Assembly: GCA_021732975.1 (NCBI GenBank)
Contig: JAKFWC010000015.1
Coordinates: forward strand, 1 to 64,000
DNA length: 64,000 bases
Reading direction: 5' to 3'
Source of the DNA: Planctomycetaceae bacterium
GTDB lineage: Bacteria > Planctomycetota > Planctomycetia > Planctomycetales > Planctomycetaceae
Positions 45,457 through 55,210 of this stretch are shown here, in pieces. Below the pieces are notes generated by a model. It worked only from the letters and a program-made list of their open reading frames with translations, was not told where the DNA came from and ran no database searches. The translations under genes and the position numbers were made by a program. Every line of letters starts with the position of its first letter. The first letter of the stretch is position 1.

Positions 45457-47247
45457 CTATTGTCGGGCCGGGGCGTAGCGGCCGCCGAGTTTGAACTCGA
45501 TGCGCTGTGGTTCCAGCGAGACCGCAGCGAAACAGCGGTCGAACAGATGCGACACGGCCAAAGGGAGTTCTGCCTTGGGATTGTCGGCGGCTCGTTTGGG
45601 ATTCGGCACAAGCGCTGCTCGCAGGCGCTCGACATTCACCCAGGAAAAGAGCGCAGGTTTGGGAAACTCGCGGCGAGACAGGGCCGATAGTTCCGTCTCC
45701 ATTCCGGTGGCGAGGGGCGAATCGGTGGCCACATGACGATGGACATCGTCCGGCGGCCAACCCGCCCAGAGACGATTGCCGGCGATTTCGTAGCCGTACT
45801 GCCACGCCGGCCGGCCGGTCATCTTGCGACCGATCGCTCCATCGTCGCGCGTTCGCATAGGGACCAAAGCGGCGTCGGGGTTCTCGGCATTGGCGTGGGC
45901 GGCGAAAAGCTGCATCCCCAGGCCCAATGCGTCGTCAATCGCAGCAATGAGATCAGACCGCTGACCCGCCGATGACGTGAGTGTCTGTAACAGGGCGACA
46001 TGCCAATCGTTCGGATCGATGCTCCAACCGGCTGGAGTTTTGCGGGTCGCGAACGCTCCCCAATCGCGAAACAGCGCCGTGCCGACCTCAGCCCACGGAT
46101 CGAGACCACCAAACGCGCCGCGGAGCACGCGATCGAGTCGCTTGCCATCCGCGCGTTCCCGGTCGGTTTGCAGCGCTTGCAGTTGTTGCATCCACCACGC
46201 GGGACGGAACGATCCTCCGGCGACAGCCACGGCATCGGCGGGGGCGGCGTGGAGAATGGAGAGTTGTTCCGGCATGCCGAGCGGATCGGACGGATCGCGG
46301 GCATCGACGGCGGCTTTCCAATCAGCGTTCAGCTTTGCGGGATCCAATGCGGCGGCCACGGTCACCGTGATTCCATCGTCCGTGCGGAGGGAAGCCCCGA
46401 TTCCACGGAGCGACTGCCAGACACCGCGGGCCAATTGCGCACCGGGGGAATTGTCGAACTCGCGGTCGAGAAAGCGATCCCATGCGCGCGGGTTACCATA
46501 CATCCAGATGGCCGCCTGGGATGGTTCGGGAACAACGGCTTCGGCTTCCGCGCGAAAGCTGCGTGCGGGAGTGTTCGGCGAGCGCACTTCAGGCGTCGCT
46601 GTCAGATCGGCCAGGCGTTGCAGACATCCGGCGACGAGTTGTTCCTGATCGGACAAGATCAGCACGTCGTCCCGTTGGGCATAAAACAGAACTTGTTCGT
46701 TGCGATCCTTCTTGATCCGACGGGCAAAGAACTCGGCCCGGGGCTGACCACGGCGCTCCATTTTCAGCGGCGGTTCCAGCGTATCCCAGGCTTTGAGCGT
46801 GTCCTGCAGCACCGCGGCTGAACGGGCTCGCGAAACCCACAGTCCCTGCGGCGGTCCCTGATTCGGCACGAAGACCGCCAGCGACAAACCTTCACCGCAC
46901 AGCCCGCGGATGTGATCGGTCAACGTGGTCTGCGTGGCATTAGACACCGCCCGGTCCATCTTTCGCCAGTTTTGCACGGGATCGGATTTCGCCAGCAGTG
47001 CTTCGAGACCAGTTTGTTTCCAACGGCGGGCGAGTTCCGAGCGTTCCCACGCGTCCCATTGCCGATCCGGATGGGCAATTTCGATGTAGAGCGCGACTTC
47101 GGGATCAATCAGCGACGACAGCGGAAACGCCGTTTGCGCCCAAGCCACCGAAGCGCCGCCGCAGAGAAACGCCGCGAGCAACAGCGCGAACGAAGACCAC
47201 GCCCCAGGCCGACCCGCACCAGTCGATTGTTGATTCGATATCGTCAA
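45457..47247 (-). CDS. secreted hypothetical protein (DUF3352-like)
   Basis: A 596-residue exported protein with a signal peptide after a short N-terminal extension (FALLLAAFLCGGASVAWA). It contains no motif I can tie to an enzyme; the LIDPEVALYIEIAHPDRQWDAWE start of the mature part is typical of DUF3352-like proteins of planctomycetes. The start codon is TTG, supported by GGGGAG about eight bases upstream. It is downstream of an ECF sigma/anti-sigma pair on the same strand, so may be in its regulon. The function is unknown. Confidence 0.7.
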   Translation of the reverse strand: MTISNQQSTGAGRPGAWSSFALLLAAFLCGGASVAWAQTAFPLSSLIDPEVALYIEIAHPDRQWDAWERSELARRWKQTGLEALLAKSDPVQNWRKMDRAVSNATQTTLTDHIRGLCGEGLSLAVFVPNQGPPQGLWVSRARSAAVLQDTLKAWDTLEPPLKMERRGQPRAEFFARRIKKDRNEQVLFYAQRDDVLILSDQEQLVAGCLQRLADLTATPEVRSPNTPARSFRAEAEAVVPEPSQAAIWMYGNPRAWDRFLDREFDNSPGAQLARGVWQSLRGIGASLRTDDGITVTVAAALDPAKLNADWKAAVDARDPSDPLGMPEQLSILHAAPADAVAVAGGSFRPAWWMQQLQALQTDRERADGKRLDRVLRGAFGGLDPWAEVGTALFRDWGAFATRKTPAGWSIDPNDWHVALLQTLTSSAGQRSDLIAAIDDALGLGMQLFAAHANAENPDAALVPMRTRDDGAIGRKMTGRPAWQYGYEIAGNRLWAGWPPDDVHRHVATDSPLATGMETELSALSRREFPKPALFSWVNVERLRAALVPNPKRAADNPKAELPLAVSHLFDRCFAAVSLEPQRIEFKLGGRYAPARQ

Positions 47248-47285
47248 CGGGTCACTCCCCGATCTCAGGAAACATCACATCGAAG

Positions 47286-47309
47286 CCCAGGGATTGCCAT
47301 CCCTGGGGC
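47286..47309. repeat. hairpin after the anti-sigma gene
   Basis: CCCAGGGAT/ATCCCTGGGG stem with a four-base loop, of the same CCCAGGGA type as 17659, 19210 and 58163. It lies between the anti-sigma stop and the secreted-protein start. Confidence 0.65.
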
Positions 47310-47316
47310 GTTCCCA

Positions 47317-48006
47317 TCAACCCGCATCCGTCGATGTTGTCGGCACCGCAAACTGCAAAAACCGAAACGCGTCACCCACACCCTGTCCCAGCGGTTGGCC
47401 ATAACGTAACACCGCGGAAGGGGCTTCCGTATCGATCAGGTCGCCCGCTTCAAATGGCGATGTCGAGGTTTCATTCTGCTGGAAACCCGGGAACCGTGGC
47501 AAGGCGTTTTGACCGGCTGTCAGGAAATCATGCGAGGAGCCTTCCAACCGGCTCATCATCGCGCCCACAGTGGACGTGAACGCCAACTGCTCCGAGGCAT
47601 CGGGGGCATTTGTCGTCGTGACCCACGGCGGGGTGGAATCGGTCGGCAACAAGCGACTCAAGCCGACACCCACGATCACCAGTGCGGCGGAGGCGGCGAG
47701 CATCGGCCACCATGTGACGCGACCCGACAACGTCCGTGAGGTCGCGGTCACTGCGGGGCGTTGGGTCGTGTGCTTCGTTGCGACTTCGGCGAGCAGCGTG
47801 GTCAGCAAGGCTGTTGTCGCTGGTGGGGAGGGGGGCTTCGCCCGCCAGACGACGAGGGCCGTTGCCAACAGGAGTTCGTCCTGCCAGCGCTGCGCGCACG
47901 TCGCACACTCGGTAAGGTGTCGCCCCCATTCCACGGGCAGGTTACCGCCACCGGCATCCGGCTGATCCACCAGCCAATCTTCAAGGCGTGTGCAATTCGT
48001 ATCCAT
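47317..48006 (-). CDS. anti-sigma factor (zf-HC2 type)
   Basis: A 229-residue membrane protein. Its N-terminal zinc-binding anti-sigma motif is HLTECATC (HxxxCxxC, about 30-37), followed by one transmembrane span (MLAASAALVIVGVGLSRLL) and an extracytoplasmic C-terminal domain with no known fold. Its start lies within the end of the sigma gene (26-base overlap), the usual coupling of an ECF sigma with its anti-sigma. It probably sequesters that sigma factor until a signal arrives. Confidence 0.85.
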   Translation of the reverse strand: MDTNCTRLEDWLVDQPDAGGGNLPVEWGRHLTECATCAQRWQDELLLATALVVWRAKPPSPPATTALLTTLLAEVATKHTTQRPAVTATSRTLSGRVTWWPMLAASAALVIVGVGLSRLLPTDSTPPWVTTTNAPDASEQLAFTSTVGAMMSRLEGSSHDFLTAGQNALPRFPGFQQNETSTSPFEAGDLIDTEAPSAVLRYGQPLGQGVGDAFRFLQFAVPTTSTDAG

Positions 48007-48538
48007 CAGGGGTCACCACTCCGCGCTGTCGCAGATAATCGGCCAGGAATTTTCGAGCCCGATACAACCAGGTTTTGACGGTCCCTTCCGGGCATTCGAG
48101 AGTGGCTGCGACCTCTTGCACGGAAAGTTGCTGTTCGTAAAACAGCAGGAAACAAAGGCGATAATCGTCCCGCAGTTCTCCGAGTCCACGTTGCAGTTCT
48201 TCCGCGAGATCCAGCGACCGTGCGGGGTTGTCCCCCGCGATTTCGTGAGCATGTTCCATCGCTACCGGTGTTTTCGTCCGCTTGGACAGGCGGGTGCGAC
48301 ACCGATTGGCCGCAATCGTCATCAGCCATGGCCGTAACGGACGTGTGGCGTCCCAGTGATCGAGATGCCGAAACGCCCGTACGAACACGTCTTGCGTCGC
48401 GTCTTCCGCATCGTGGCGATGGCCGAGCATGCGGAAGCAGAGACTGAAAACGAGTGCGTGAAATCGGTCGACGAAGAGGCGCACGGCGTCCGCATCGCCA
48501 GCGAGGCAGCGGCGTGCCAACTCGCACTCATCGTCCAC
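47981..48538 (-). CDS. ECF RNA polymerase sigma factor
   Basis: A 185-residue group 4 sigma factor. Region 2 (about 20-90) has FHALVFSLCFRMLGHRHDAEDATQDVFVRAF, and region 4 (about 118-170) has EVAATLECPEGTVKTWLYRARK, a typical helix-turn-helix. It starts at a GTG (48538). It overlaps the anti-sigma gene by 26 bases, indicating translational coupling. The target regulon is unknown; the secreted gene at 45457 is a candidate. Confidence 0.93.
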   Translation of the reverse strand: MDDECELARRCLAGDADAVRLFVDRFHALVFSLCFRMLGHRHDAEDATQDVFVRAFRHLDHWDATRPLRPWLMTIAANRCRTRLSKRTKTPVAMEHAHEIAGDNPARSLDLAEELQRGLGELRDDYRLCFLLFYEQQLSVQEVAATLECPEGTVKTWLYRARKFLADYLRQRGVVTPDGYELHTP

Positions 48539-48690
48539 GGGGTGCTTGTCCCTTTCCGGAATCCATTACCCGGACAACCCGGCGATGGTTTCAGAGACTG
48601 AGAAACCCAACTCACGAGGGGCGAAAGAGGTGAGATTGACGCTTGCGCTTTGCGGGATATCACGCGAAGCGCAAGTGACGAATCCGCGTA

Positions 48691-48906
48691 TCACCGCGTG
48701 ATCGCCTCGCGGACCAACCCCCGCGCGGCCTTGTAGGCATGACGGATCGTGAACGACCGCCCTTCGATCTGCTCTTCGGTGAAATACCTGCCAATGTCAC
48801 TGGTCGGCAGACCGGCGAGGGACAGCGTCAGCGGCATCAGATCGAGAAACTCACGATAGCGGCGTTGAACTTCGGCCTGATTGGCGGCGGGGTCACCAGC
48901 GGACAT
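48691..48906 (-). CDS. small hypothetical protein (71 residues)
   Basis: A short acidic/basic protein: MSAGDPAANQAEVQRRYREF then LMPLTLSLAGLPTSDIGRYF and a C-terminus FTIRHAYKAARGLVREAITR. It lies between the FHA gene and the sigma gene, both on the same strand. The ATG at 48906 follows GAGGAATTCCCGCT, a plausible ribosome site. Similar short conserved proteins occur in planctomycetes as far as I recall, but I give no function. Confidence 0.6.
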   Translation of the reverse strand: MSAGDPAANQAEVQRRYREFLDLMPLTLSLAGLPTSDIGRYFTEEQIEGRSFTIRHAYKAARGLVREAITR

Positions 48907-48965
48907 AGCGGGAATTCCTCTCGGCAGGCAGCCAATGGCCTTGTCAGGACAAACGGAACATCCGC

Positions 48966-49952
48966 CTAACGACTGCGGCGCTGCATGTAATTCTTAATAA
49001 TATCCGCGGCCGTGTTGGAAGGCTTGTCTGAAGGCGGCGGCGGCGGAACAGACCCATCGGCGGCCGCGACGGGGGCTGGTGCCACAGGTGGAGGCGGGGG
49101 CGGAGCAGGTAATCCCGTCGATTCCGGCGGCGGCAGCTTCACCGGTGCTTCCCGGCTGGCAGCCGTACTTTCGGGAGCCGCAGGAGTCGGCATCGGCATT
49201 CCCGGATACCCTTGCGGCATCATGGGATAGCCCGGCATCTGCTGCATGGGGTACCCCATCGGATAACCCGGTTGCGGATAGCCTTGCTGCGGATAACCGG
49301 GATAGCCTTGAGGATAACCCATCTGCTGTGGGTAGCCGGGCATCATCGGATAACCGGGCGGCATGCCCATCGGCATCATCCCGGGCATCATTCCCGGCGT
49401 CGCACCCCCACCGAGGATCGCCGTATCACCCGCAAACGCTCCCATCGGTTGTGTGGCGGCAGCGCCGGGAAAGGCGGGCATTTCGTACGCCGTTTCCCCG
49501 GCTTCCTGATTCGTCGTATCGAGGCCTGAAATTGGCAGCTCGATCGTGGCATTGGCCGAAACGCCCATTTCCTCTGCGGCCAGCGGAGCGTCCGTAAGGA
49601 CCGAAGCCACAGCGGCGACAGGAACTGCTGCCGTCGGCACGACGACAGCGGCGTGCTCGCGGATAACGATTTCTAGTTCGAGTTTGCCAATGGTGATCCG
49701 ATCGCCATCGGCCAACACCCGTTCATTGCGCACGAGTTCACCATTCACCCGCGTGCCGTTCGTACTGCCCAAATCGCGGAGCCGAACGGTGTAATCATCG
49801 ACGATGAAAACACAATGATGGCGACTGACGAGATCGTTGTTCGGGCGGAGATGGCAGTCCTGCTCGCGGCCGACCAGAAATTTTTTGGTGTTGATCGGAA
49901 TACTACGGCCCTGGTGTTTACCACCCAGAACCTTGAACTCGGCATGCATCAT
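48966..49952 (-). CDS. FHA-domain protein with Pro-Gly-Tyr repeat tail
   Basis: A 328-residue cytoplasmic protein. The N-terminal FHA domain (about 5-95) carries the phosphothreonine-binding residues GREQDCHL, SRHHC and STNGTRVNG. After an alanine-rich linker comes a low-complexity region rich in GYP/PGYPMM/GYPQ motifs (about 185-265) and then a proline-rich PPPPP stretch. A short helical tail (NTAADIIKNYMQRR) ends it. The start at 49952 follows GAGG with correct spacing; the GTG at 49964 does not. FHA proteins read Ser/Thr kinase signals; no kinase is adjacent. Confidence 0.9.
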   Translation of the reverse strand: MMHAEFKVLGGKHQGRSIPINTKKFLVGREQDCHLRPNNDLVSRHHCVFIVDDYTVRLRDLGSTNGTRVNGELVRNERVLADGDRITIGKLELEIVIREHAAVVVPTAAVPVAAVASVLTDAPLAAEEMGVSANATIELPISGLDTTNQEAGETAYEMPAFPGAAATQPMGAFAGDTAILGGGATPGMMPGMMPMGMPPGYPMMPGYPQQMGYPQGYPGYPQQGYPQPGYPMGYPMQQMPGYPMMPQGYPGMPMPTPAAPESTAASREAPVKLPPPESTGLPAPPPPPPVAPAPVAAADGSVPPPPPSDKPSNTAADIIKNYMQRRSR

Positions 49953-50222
49953 GAAATGCCTCACCCTTCCGCTGGCTGTCGGACTTTGCCACTGCTCGAT
50001 TTGTTGTAACCGAGGGAACCTGATTCAACGAAAGAACGGGAAACGAGCGGAGGATTCAACATGGAAATGAGGGTGCAAGACCGGTCGGGGGCAAACAAAA
50101 AGAATGAGAGATCTGCTCCACGGACATCGATCCAGCAACTATCACGCTAGCACGCCACGGCCAGAACTGTCAACAACTCCTAATGTGTTTTCCCTCATGA
50201 TCGTCCGCCACATTACGGTTCC

Positions 50223-50963
50223 TTAACGCCACTCCAGAGCCGCGTATTTTCTCAGTCGCATTCCTTCGGCGGCCGACAATTCACTTTCTGTCCACCCGTT
50301 CTCAATTACATTACTTCCGATCACATGCGCCAACTGAATTCCCAGTGAGCGTCTGTCTCCGGTCAGCACGGTCTCGGATGCCAGATCGTGAATGCCCCGA
50401 ATCTCGGGAGCGAGAGGCGAATGTTGCAGCAAAAAACTTCCGTGCTGGAGCAATGCCCCTCGACGGCGCCGCTGCGCACTTCCCACGATCTTCGATTCCC
50501 CCAAACATAGGTCATGGGAATCGCCGCGCAGGTAACATAAGTACGGTTCATCGGCTTGACGGTGATTCACCCCCCGCGGTCGCAACGAAAATCCCTGACC
50601 CGCGGCCCATGTGACAATCCCATCGTGAATCCGGTCGTAGAGGTCGTAAGGATGGTGCAGGCGAAAATCGCGACCGGGGATGACGCAGCTATACGTCCAT
50701 TCGCGATCGTGCAGAATTGCGCCGCCACCGGTGAGTCGTCGTACCATCGCGGTCTCGGACCACGGGGACGACTCCATCCACGGCTCTCGCTGCTGGAAGT
50801 AACCGAGCGACAGCGTCGGCTCACGCCACGTGTACATCCGCAGGACCGGCCCGCCGCCGAGTGTCGCCGCTTCCAACAGCACCTCATCGCGTGCCATGTT
50901 GTCCGCGCCGGAGAGCAGTTCCGGCTCGACGATCAGACGGCACTCGGGATACGGCAACGGCAT
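50223..50963 (-). CDS. lipoate-protein ligase / octanoyltransferase (LplA/LipM-type)
   Basis: A 246-residue enzyme that attaches lipoyl or octanoyl groups to carrier proteins. It has RRLTGGGAILHD (75-86), and K158 in SKIVGSAQRRRRG, the lysine of the family. C143 (EPYLCYLRGD) lies where LipM octanoyltransferases have their nucleophile, so transferase activity is as likely as ligase. It is downstream of gcvPB on the same strand and near gcvH, its likely substrate (K59 of GcvH). No lipA is in the window. Confidence 0.82.
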   Translation of the reverse strand: MPLPYPECRLIVEPELLSGADNMARDEVLLEAATLGGGPVLRMYTWREPTLSLGYFQQREPWMESSPWSETAMVRRLTGGGAILHDREWTYSCVIPGRDFRLHHPYDLYDRIHDGIVTWAAGQGFSLRPRGVNHRQADEPYLCYLRGDSHDLCLGESKIVGSAQRRRRGALLQHGSFLLQHSPLAPEIRGIHDLASETVLTGDRRSLGIQLAHVIGSNVIENGWTESELSAAEGMRLRKYAALEWR

Positions 50964-50973
50964 CGGCGCTCAT

Positions 50974-51055
50974 TTAGCCCCCCGTTGTCCGCAATGGGGG
51001 GATTTCATCCGTGGTTCGTAGCAAGAACCCCCGGTTGCGGACAACCGGGGGCTAA
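50974..51055. repeat. family B composite palindromic repeat
   Basis: TTAGCCCCCCGTTGTCCGCA then a second hairpin CCCCCGGTTGCGGACAACCG, in the same order and spacing as 8140-8218 (the spacer word TTCGTAG recurs). It lies between gcvPB and the lipoyl transferase gene. Confidence 0.9.
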
Positions 51056-51061
51056 GTGGAA

Positions 51062-52537
<1,476 letters not shown>

Positions 52538-52588
52538 GCTTTTTCCTACTCAAATCTCACTGACCACGCTTGCCGCTTAACGGAATTC

Positions 52589-52710
52589 AAAGACGATCCA
52601 CAGATTTCGCAGATTCACACAGAGTGGAAGAAACGGAAGAGAAGAAGAGCATTCGTGTGCTTCTTCCTCTGCAAATCTCTCCCAATCTGCGAAATCTGTG
52701 GATCGTCTTT
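52589..52710. repeat. family E long inverted repeat in the gcv operon
   Basis: Perfect 27-base arms (52589-52615 and 52684-52710): AAAGACGATCCACAGATTTC and on. The core CCACAGATTTCGCAGATT is a known kind of widespread bacterial intergenic repeat; a half copy is at 58107-58134. The loop contains the imperfect pair GAAGAGAAGAAG/CTTCTTCCTC. It lies between gcvPA and gcvPB. Confidence 0.88.
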
Positions 52711-52717
52711 CCTCTTA

Positions 52718-54076
52718 TTAACTTTGAAGTGCCGCGGCCAAACGATCGATGTCGTCTTTCGTCCGGCATTCCGTCACTGCCACGAGGAATGCTCGATCAC
52801 GATCAACGGCGGACATCCCCAGAATGGCCGGCAGTCGGTTCAAGCACGGGCCGATGTCGAATCCTGCGGCTTCCGCTTTCGTTTGCCAATGCGATGCGGG
52901 CTTGTCGCTCGTCAACGCGAATTCCTTCAGAAACGGCGCCGTCGAGAACCGTTTCAACCCAGGCACGGCGGCGAGTTTCTCTGCGGCATAGTGCGCTTTC
53001 TGACAGCACAATTCAGCGACTTCCCGCAGGCCTTGTGGTCCCATTTGCGCGAGATAGACCGTCGCGCGCAGGGCCATCAAGCCTTGATTCGTACAGATGT
53101 TGCTCGTGGCTTTTTCCCGGCGGATGTGTTGCTCGCGCGCCTGCAGATTCAGCACGAAACACCGCTTGCCATTGCGATCCACGGTCTCGCCGATCAATCG
53201 CCCCGGCAGCTTGCGGACGAATTCATTCTTGCATGCGAGGACACCCAGATACGGGCCACCGAACTGCAACGGGATGCCGAGCGATTGCCCTTCCGCGACG
53301 GCAATGTCGGCTCCGCGCTCGCCGGGCCGTTTCAGTACGCCGAGGCTGAGTGGATCGAAGGCCACGATGCACAAAGCGCCCTGTTGATGCGCCAGCGCAC
53401 TCACCGCGGCGACATCTTCCAGCGCGCCGAGGACATTCGGATCCTGCACGACAATCGCGGCGGTTTGATCGTCAACGAGTTTCGCGAGCGCTGCATGATC
53501 TGTTACACCGTTAACCAGCGGTGCGACGCGGACATCGGTGCCAAAATGCAGGACGTGCGTCTGAACCACCTGCACGGCTTCCGGATGGACGCCGCCGCAG
53601 AGGACGACGTTGCCGCGACGGTCGGTCGACCGCATCGCCATCGTCACGGCTTCGCTGATCGCCGAGCCGCCTTCGTACAAACTGGCGTTTGAAACATCGA
53701 GCCCGGTTAGTTCACAGATGAGCGATTGGTACTCGAAGAACGCCTGCAAACTTCCCTGCGACGCTTCGGCCTGATAAGGCGTGTAGGCCGTGTAGAACTC
53801 GCCGCGGCCGGTGATTTCATCGACCACGCTGGGGATGAAATGATCGTAGGCCCCCCCGCCGAGGAAACACGTTCGCGTTGATGCTCCGTCGGAATCGGCG
53901 GCCAACCGCCGCACGTGCTGTTCGAGTTCAATCTCGGTCAGCGCCGGCGGCAGCTTCAACAACCCGCGATGCTGCAATCCCGCGGGAATCTGCGTGAGGA
54001 GTTCGTCGATTGACGGCACGCCGATGGTCTGCAGCATTTCGGTTTGCTGCTGCGGCGTGCGAAACAAATAAGCCAT
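52718..54076 (-). CDS. gcvPA: glycine dehydrogenase (decarboxylating) subunit 1
   Basis: N-terminal half of the split P-protein, 452 residues, partner of GcvPB. Family segments include MAYLFRTPQQQTEML, FLGGGAYDHFIPSVVDEITG and EGQSLGIPLQFGGPYLG. It forms the alpha2beta2-type P-protein with GcvPB and acts on GcvH's lipoyl arm. The gene follows gcvH and precedes gcvPB; there is no gcvT here. Confidence 0.95.
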   Translation of the reverse strand: MAYLFRTPQQQTEMLQTIGVPSIDELLTQIPAGLQHRGLLKLPPALTEIELEQHVRRLAADSDGASTRTCFLGGGAYDHFIPSVVDEITGRGEFYTAYTPYQAEASQGSLQAFFEYQSLICELTGLDVSNASLYEGGSAISEAVTMAMRSTDRRGNVVLCGGVHPEAVQVVQTHVLHFGTDVRVAPLVNGVTDHAALAKLVDDQTAAIVVQDPNVLGALEDVAAVSALAHQQGALCIVAFDPLSLGVLKRPGERGADIAVAEGQSLGIPLQFGGPYLGVLACKNEFVRKLPGRLIGETVDRNGKRCFVLNLQAREQHIRREKATSNICTNQGLMALRATVYLAQMGPQGLREVAELCCQKAHYAAEKLAAVPGLKRFSTAPFLKEFALTSDKPASHWQTKAEAAGFDIGPCLNRLPAILGMSAVDRDRAFLVAVTECRTKDDIDRLAAALQS

Positions 54077-54104
54077 TACGGGAAGTCCGAGATCAATGAG
54101 AATT

Positions 54105-54176
54105 GTTTAGCCGCGACCCAGTGGGGGAGCGCTCTTCGGATCGTGTGCAGCGCTCCCCGGTCGGGTCGCGGCTAAA
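54105..54176. repeat. long imperfect palindrome between gcvH and gcvPA
   Basis: Arms GTTTAGCCGCGACCC and GGGTCGCGGCTAAAC, extended inward to GGGGAGCGCT/AGCGCTCCCC. A few mismatches lie in the middle of each arm. It lies between gcvPA and gcvH, on the strand of both genes. Confidence 0.8.
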
Positions 54177-54192
54177 CGGAGTCGAAAATTCC

Positions 54193-54570
54193 TCAGTGCG
54201 ATTCACTCTCGCAATGCGCGGCATAAGCGGTGGCATCGAGCAGGCTATTCACCTGGGCGGGATCGGACATCTTCACCTTGATCATCCACGCCGTTGCATG
54301 CGGATCCTGTTGCAACCATTCGAGGTTGTTCGCCAGCGGCGTATTGACTTCAACCACCTGCCCCGACACTGGTGAGTAGAGATCGCTGACGTGCTTGACG
54401 CTTTCGATCTCGCCGAACGGTTCGCCCTGGATCACGGCTTTCCCTGTTTTGGGCAGATCGACAAAGACGAGGTCGCTCAGGAGCTTCACTGCAAAATCGG
54501 TGATGCCGACGGTGGCCACATCACCGTCAACAGCGACCCATTCGTGCGTCTTGCTAAAGCGAGAGGGCAT
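54193..54570 (-). CDS. gcvH: glycine cleavage system H protein
   Basis: Lipoyl carrier of the glycine cleavage system (125 residues). The lipoylated lysine is K59 in GEIESVKHVSDLYSP. ATG 54570 gives the usual start MPSRFSKTHEWV; the longer open frame is repeat-derived. It shuttles methylamine between P- and T-proteins. It is first in the run gcvH-gcvPA-gcvPB and likely the substrate of the nearby lipoyl transferase. Confidence 0.96.
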   Translation of the reverse strand: MPSRFSKTHEWVAVDGDVATVGITDFAVKLLSDLVFVDLPKTGKAVIQGEPFGEIESVKHVSDLYSPVSGQVVEVNTPLANNLEWLQQDPHATAWMIKVKMSDPAQVNSLLDATAYAAHCESESH

Positions 54571-54721
54571 AGAACTCAAAATCCGACTCCTACCGGGATG
54601 GATGCATAGGTTTGGTGGTGATAACGACGAATTAACTCGTCCCCGAGGCTCCGCCTCGCTGTGTCTGATGACAGTGCTGATCGAACTCAACGCGGAGCGT
54701 TGCGGCCAGGCGTTTATTCCG

Positions 54722-55210
54722 CTACGGCCCCGTCGACTGTGTCGGCGTCGGTGGACGCGGGACACAGCCGTTTTGGGATTCAAACATCGCAATCTTCTCC
54801 AACCGCCGGGCGTGACGCCCGCCTTCAAAATCGGTGGTCAGCCAGATCTCGACCATGCGGCTCACCAGCCGTTCTCCCAGCAGATCGGCCGACAGACAGA
54901 GCACGTTCGCATCGTTGTGACGGCGGCTCATCTCCGCGGTAAGGTCGTCGTGACATGGGACCGCCCGGACGCCGCAGAATTTGTTCGCGACGATGCACAT
55001 GCCCATCCCGGTGCCGCAGATCAGAATGCCGCGATCGATTTCGCCGCTGGTGACCGCCTGGGCCACGCGCGCTGCAAAGTCGGGATAGTCGACGTTCTCC
55101 CCGGATTGCGGGCCGTAGTCCAACGGTTCGTGCCCGAGCGCGGCGACCTGTTCGAGGATCTTCGCCTTCACTTGGTATCCGCGGTGATCACTTGCGACAG
55201 CGATTTTCAT
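54722..55210 (-). CDS. rpiB: ribose-5-phosphate isomerase B
   Basis: Interconverts ribose-5-phosphate and ribulose-5-phosphate (162 residues). Motifs are IAVASDHRGYQVK at the N-terminus, DYPDFAARV and the catalytic loop CGTGMGMCIVANK. ATG 55210 overlaps the stop of the upstream fused phosphatase gene (ATGA), so the two are translationally coupled. Same order as ywlE-ywlF of Bacillus. The protein has an extension at the C-terminus after HARRLEKIAMFE. Confidence 0.94.
   Translation of the reverse strand: MKIAVASDHRGYQVKAKILEQVAALGHEPLDYGPQSGENVDYPDFAARVAQAVTSGEIDRGILICGTGMGMCIVANKFCGVRAVPCHDDLTAEMSRRHNDANVLCLSADLLGERLVSRMVEIWLTTDFEGGRHARRLEKIAMFESQNGCVPRPPTPTQSTGP

Noticed and set aside
54571..54721. 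Glycine riboswitch upstream of gcvH
   Set aside because: The gap holds a fragment of the family D repeat and no pair of glycine aptamer cores.
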